From Polyangiaceae bacterium (GTDB lineage: Bacteria; Myxococcota_A; Polyangia; Polyangiales; Polyangiaceae), in contig JAICXU010000092.1 of NCBI GenBank assembly GCA_025934595.1, forward strand, positions 1 to 8,608: a stretch of DNA of 8,608 nt, given 5' to 3'. The first letter of the stretch is position 1, and each line of letters begins with the position of its first letter. Shown here piece by piece: positions 5,657 through 8,608 of the stretch. The position numbers and the translations under genes were made by a program. The notes beneath the pieces are model-generated. The model searched no databases, was not told the DNA's origin, and worked only from the letters and a program-made list of their open reading frames with translations.

Positions 5657-6673
5657 TCAGCTGCCTTCGTGTGTTCCGAGAAGCGCTTCGTAGTGAAAAT
5701 TGATCGTGGCGATGAGGCTCGAGTTGCGTTTGCCGAAGATGTCCTGCGTGCGCGCCGCGGCGAGGTCGTAGAGGTAAGCGAGGTCGATCTTGAATGGCTT
5801 CACCGCTACGCTCATGCCGGTCGTGTACGTCGTCTCGTCGATGCCCGCGCGCGCCCACACGCGTTTCGGCACGAGCGCTTGTTCGACGCCGATCGTGGGA
5901 TAGACGTCGAATGAATGCGTGTGCTCGAGCGTGCTCGATCGATCGAGCGCATCACCTCCGACGTCGAAGAGCGTGCCCTTCCACGGTGAGTACGCGATGC
6001 CGAGCCGATATTCGTACGCCCGCAAAAACCCGCTCTTCGTCGATGTGCCTTGCGTGCGCGTTTCGTCGTCGTGATTGAGAATCACGCGTGCGCCGGCTTG
6101 CCAATGATCGTCCGGATGAAAGTGGAGACCGGCGCCGCCTGACGGCAAATACGACGTGTGAAAATCGATCGGCGGCGCGCCGTCGTTCGGCAGGAGCGTC
6201 GCCTGCGAGAGCTCGAATGCGCCCATCAATCCCAAGCTCCACGACTTCGACAGAGGCTTCGCGAATTTCACGAATACCGATGTATCCGACAGATCTCCGT
6301 ACGACGGCGGATGCGCGGCCGTTGGAACGAAATCCCACACGTGGACTCCGTTTCCTCGTTGCCCGAGCGCGATCACATAGAACGCGGCGTCGTCCCAAAA
6401 ATGCGGCGTGGTAAATCCGACCGCGGTAAACGTGAAGAGATTGCCCGTGTCCTGAAAACGGACGATGCCTTGATCGACGAGCGCTCCGCCTGCGTCCTTG
6501 TAGACGAGCGCGTAGTTTCCGGTCGTGGCGCCATCGCCGCCCATGCCGATCGTGCGAACGCCCTTTTTCACCTGGCCGCCTGCGAACTCGCGAAGCGCGG
6601 TTTCGGGCCCGGCGTGGACGTCGAATGACGTCGCGAGGAGGGCAGCAGCAATGGCGATAGAAGCCGATTTCAT
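5657..6673 (-). CDS. predicted outer-membrane beta-barrel protein
   Basis: The 338-residue protein starts with a Sec signal peptide, probably cut after VHA (Ala21). The segment TIGMGGDGATTGNYALVYKD (41-60) followed by AGG resembles the N-terminal signature AMGGAG...YYNPAG of PorV/FadL-like outer-membrane barrels. The remainder alternates polar and hydrophobic residues in many short strands (for example VFVKFAKP, SLGLMGAFEL, LGIAYSP, KIDLAYLYDL) and nears its end with a strand rich in aromatics (LIATINFHYEALL). No enzyme motif is visible; it could be a porin-like or transport barrel, and the substrate is unknown. Its ATG overlaps the stop of the propeller gene in an ATGA (6670-6673), and no good Shine-Dalgarno precedes it, so translation is probably coupled. 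The DUF1259 gene follows 24 bp later. Confidence 0.75.
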   Translation of the reverse strand: MKSASIAIAAALLATSFDVHAGPETALREFAGGQVKKGVRTIGMGGDGATTGNYALVYKDAGGALVDQGIVRFQDTGNLFTFTAVGFTTPHFWDDAAFYVIALGQRGNGVHVWDFVPTAAHPPSYGDLSDTSVFVKFAKPLSKSWSLGLMGAFELSQATLLPNDGAPPIDFHTSYLPSGGAGLHFHPDDHWQAGARVILNHDDETRTQGTSTKSGFLRAYEYRLGIAYSPWKGTLFDVGGDALDRSSTLEHTHSFDVYPTIGVEQALVPKRVWARAGIDETTYTTGMSVAVKPFKIDLAYLYDLAAARTQDIFGKRNSSLIATINFHYEALLGTHEGS

Positions 6674-7722
6674 TGCGCGCCGGAATCCGCGTTCGTCGAC
6701 AGCTTCGGTTGCATGATCCGCATCACCGGCTTTCCATTTGGCCCCGACACGAGCGGAAAGAAAACGCGATGCGTCGCGGGATCGACGGCGACGGAGTGCG
6801 CGTTGTCACCGGGATGCTCGCGATCGATCGTGACGAGAGATTTCTGATTGATGTCGAAGACGGCGAGGTCTCCGCTCTCGGCGGCGACGTACAGCCATCC
6901 GAGACCAGGGTCGACGCTCAGGACATCGGGGCCGCTTCCCGTCGGCGCCGTCGTCACCGCATGCGCGCTGCCGAGATCGACGCGAGCGAGAACGTCGTTG
7001 TTCTCGCAAGCCACGAAAGCGGTCTGACCATCTGGATGCAAGCGAACGCCGTGCGCGCCGTCGCAACCGGGGAGGTCGATGCGAGTGACGACGGTGTGCG
7101 AAAGCGGATCGATCTGCACGAGCTGATCGGGCGGTGACGCATTGACGACGGCGGCCCAGAACCCTCCGCGACTCGCGTCGAAGATCACGTTTCCGGTTTC
7201 TCTTCCGAGCGGCACTTGCGTCCGCTGCCCGTCGCCCTTGTCGGCGATGAGAGAAATTGCGCCGTCGCCTTGATCCGAAACGCCGACGATGTGGTCCGCG
7301 GAATCGTAGCCGACGCCGTCCGGACCATTGCCCGTCGCCACGCGCGAGATTTCGGCGAGGCTCGTGTCGTCGATGATGACGAGCCGGGAAGGTGAGCTCG
7401 TCACGAAGATGCGACCGTCGCCAGACGTCACTCCCCGCGGCGTCGGAATGTTCGGCAAAAGCTTCGCGACCGAAGCATCGCCGAGATTCAATACGAGAAC
7501 GGACGCGTCGTTCATGTGCGCGACGATCAAGTGACTCGTGGATGCCTCGATCTCTTGATAGTCGAAACGAGCGCTGGCGCCGGGGAGCGGAGCGTCGGCG
7601 ACGAGAACGAGCGGAAGATTCGGCGAGCTACTCACCGCCGGCGACGTCGACCCGTGACTGCATGATCCGCAGGCACTCAATGCGATCGCAGCGAGCGCGC
7701 TCACGCAGAGCTTCTTGATCAT
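6670..7722 (-). CDS. YncE-like beta-propeller lipoprotein
   Basis: The 350-residue protein begins MIKKLC with lipobox LSAC (Cys18, then Gly), so it is exported and acylated. The rest is a repeated-blade propeller of the YncE/YVTN type: TPRGV (94-98) then RIFVTSS; GPDGVGYD (133-140); GAHGVRLHPDG (222-232) then TAFVACENN; GPDVLSVDP (264-272) then LYVAAESGDLAVFD (277-290); AHSVAVDP (308-315) then RVFFP. About six or seven blades fit the length. Such propellers usually act as binding scaffolds, and no catalytic or haem motif is seen. The frame stays open upstream to 8538, but that part is the shadow of chrB. The start at 7722 is set by the signal peptide, by AAGGA 11 nt upstream (7734-7738), and by an ATGA overlap with the chrB stop (7719-7722), which implies coupling. 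Confidence 0.88.
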   Translation of the reverse strand: MIKKLCVSALAAIALSACGSCSHGSTSPAVSSSPNLPLVLVADAPLPGASARFDYQEIEASTSHLIVAHMNDASVLVLNLGDASVAKLLPNIPTPRGVTSGDGRIFVTSSPSRLVIIDDTSLAEISRVATGNGPDGVGYDSADHIVGVSDQGDGAISLIADKGDGQRTQVPLGRETGNVIFDASRGGFWAAVVNASPPDQLVQIDPLSHTVVTRIDLPGCDGAHGVRLHPDGQTAFVACENNDVLARVDLGSAHAVTTAPTGSGPDVLSVDPGLGWLYVAAESGDLAVFDINQKSLVTIDREHPGDNAHSVAVDPATHRVFFPLVSGPNGKPVMRIMQPKLSTNADSGAQ

Positions 7723-8608
7723 TTTTCGCTGCGTCCTTTCTTGCGTCCATAGAGTTGATGGAGCGCGTCGAGCATCAGCGCCGCGACTTCGATCCGGCGT
7801 GCGTCTTCGGCATGCGAGACGGCGATCCCCGCAATGAGCGCCGCGAATCCCGGCGCTTCGGGCCGCGCGAACTTCCCGTCTTTGACGTCGATGTCGTGCA
7901 CGATCTCGGCGATCGCAGTGAGCCCCAGATCGGCGATCTCGAATCGCGCGAGCAACGTTTCGAACGTGCATGCGTCGCCGACGTGCGTGAACGTCCCTTC
8001 GTACATGTCGAAGGTGAGCTCGTCGTCGGAGGCGCGATATCCTTGCCCGGGAACGAACTTGAAGGTCGCGCGGTCGTCGATGAAACGCCGTATCAGCCAC
8101 GCGCTCGCGATGCGATCGACATGGATGTTCTTGCGGGTGACCCACGTGCGTCCGCGATAGTCCGCGTGCGAGAGCGTTTCGTTTTCCGTCGCGGGGACCT
8201 TCTCGGCACGTCTCAGGCGACGTTCGAGGGCATCGACGGCGGACTCCGCGTTGACTCGTCCCGATCCCGAGAAGAAATCGATCGCCGCGAGCTCGGCGAG
8301 ACGTTTGCGCAGGCGAACGAGATGCGCTTCGAGCTCGGGCCTTCGCTCGTCGTTTCGCGCGAGCCTCGACGGCAACCCGTCTAGAAGCTCGCGAGCTTCT
8401 TCGGCGGCGGCAGCATGATCTGCGTCTCGTGCCGCAATGAACAGGGCTTCGATTTGGTCGTCGCGCATTCCTTCGACGAACGCCGCTTGGCACAGCGTTG
8501 CTTCGCCGCCGTCGCTCGAGATCTCGCGAGCCACCCACTGGAAGTCCTCTTGCGTCTGCTCGCTGAGCGGGAGGACGTAGACGGAATTTTTGATCGCGAC
8601 CGCGCCGA
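7719..8608 (-). CDS. chrB: ChrB-type chromate resistance protein (5' end beyond window)
   Basis: The reading frame stays open from the stop at 7719 to the right edge, giving 295 visible residues. It should not be started at the internal GTG 8534, because the 24 codons before it encode GAVAIKNSVYVLP and EDFQW, the conserved beginning of the ChrB N-terminal domain. Perhaps 20-30 residues are missing. Visible parts are the N-domain (1-about 60, with GGEA), a charged helical, possibly coiled-coil middle (about 60-135), and the ChrB C-terminal domain (about 150-285) with WVTR (155-158), VDRIASAWLIRRF (163-175), THVGDACTFE (207-216) and IVHDID (235-240). In characterised systems ChrB senses chromate and controls or supports the ChrA exporter. 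Here it leads an operon with three envelope proteins, coupled through the ATGA overlap at its stop. Any chrA would have to lie outside the window. Confidence 0.9.
   Translation of the reverse strand, partial: GAVAIKNSVYVLPLSEQTQEDFQWVAREISSDGGEATLCQAAFVEGMRDDQIEALFIAARDADHAAAAEEARELLDGLPSRLARNDERRPELEAHLVRLRKRLAELAAIDFFSGSGRVNAESAVDALERRLRRAEKVPATENETLSHADYRGRTWVTRKNIHVDRIASAWLIRRFIDDRATFKFVPGQGYRASDDELTFDMYEGTFTHVGDACTFETLLARFEIADLGLTAIAEIVHDIDVKDGKFARPEAPGFAALIAGIAVSHAEDARRIEVAALMLDALHQLYGRKKGRSEK

Noticed and set aside
4200..5858. 552-codon minus-strand frame spanning parts of three genes
   Set aside because: It overlaps the DUF1259 lipoprotein in another frame and is antisense to the Cys-rich lipoprotein; the translation is low-complexity and Arg-rich.
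8532..8534. GTG as the start of chrB
   Set aside because: Upstream codons in the same frame up to the window edge encode conserved ChrB N-terminal residues, so the gene runs off the window.
7723..8538. N-terminal extension of the propeller lipoprotein
   Set aside because: This stretch is chrB coding sequence in another frame. The lipoprotein signal peptide, Shine-Dalgarno and ATGA overlap fix the start at 7722.

Overview
The window looks like chromosomal DNA from a high-GC Gram-negative bacterium of the Myxococcota (Polyangia/Labilithrix-like) type. The grounds are the strong GC bias with long antisense shadow frames, a soluble Hanks-type Ser/Thr kinase with a DWG magnesium loop, and several lipoproteins with Asp/Gly/Ala-rich linkers and Cys-rich domains. 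This is an inference from protein style; there is no rRNA or marker gene to prove it. The window is densely coding: the largest gap is 170 bp, and no tRNA, rRNA, IS element, CRISPR array or phage gene was seen.

Layout: (1) 13-660, minus: an SRAP-domain protein (YedK/HMCES family) that caps abasic sites in single-stranded DNA. (2) 661-830: a divergent intergenic region with a candidate sigma-54 promoter. (3) 831-3211, plus: a tightly spaced group of a 77-residue lipoprotein, an unrecognised 254-residue membrane protein, and a 441-residue Ser/Thr kinase with a C-terminal cyclic-nucleotide-binding domain. (4) 3313-4557, plus: two neighbouring Cys-rich secreted lipoproteins, the second with an internally duplicated Cys module. 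(5) 4577-8608, minus and converging on region 4: a compact four-gene operon read from the right edge. Its order is ChrB-type chromate resistance protein (5' end outside the window), a YncE-like beta-propeller lipoprotein, a predicted outer-membrane beta-barrel protein, and a tandem DUF1259 (LppY/LpqO) lipoprotein. The first three genes are joined by two 4-base ATGA stop/start overlaps, and the last follows after 24 bp.

The most interesting unit is region 5. A cytoplasmic chromate-sensor/resistance protein is translationally coupled to three envelope proteins of unknown role, which suggests an envelope-associated metal or oxyanion stress module; no ChrA transporter is visible within the window. 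Second is the kinase, which places a kinase domain before a cyclic-nucleotide pocket with its key Glu and Arg intact. This is the reverse of the domain order in eukaryotic PKG and suggests direct second-messenger control of phosphorylation. Five of the ten genes encode predicted lipoproteins, so much of the window serves the cell envelope.
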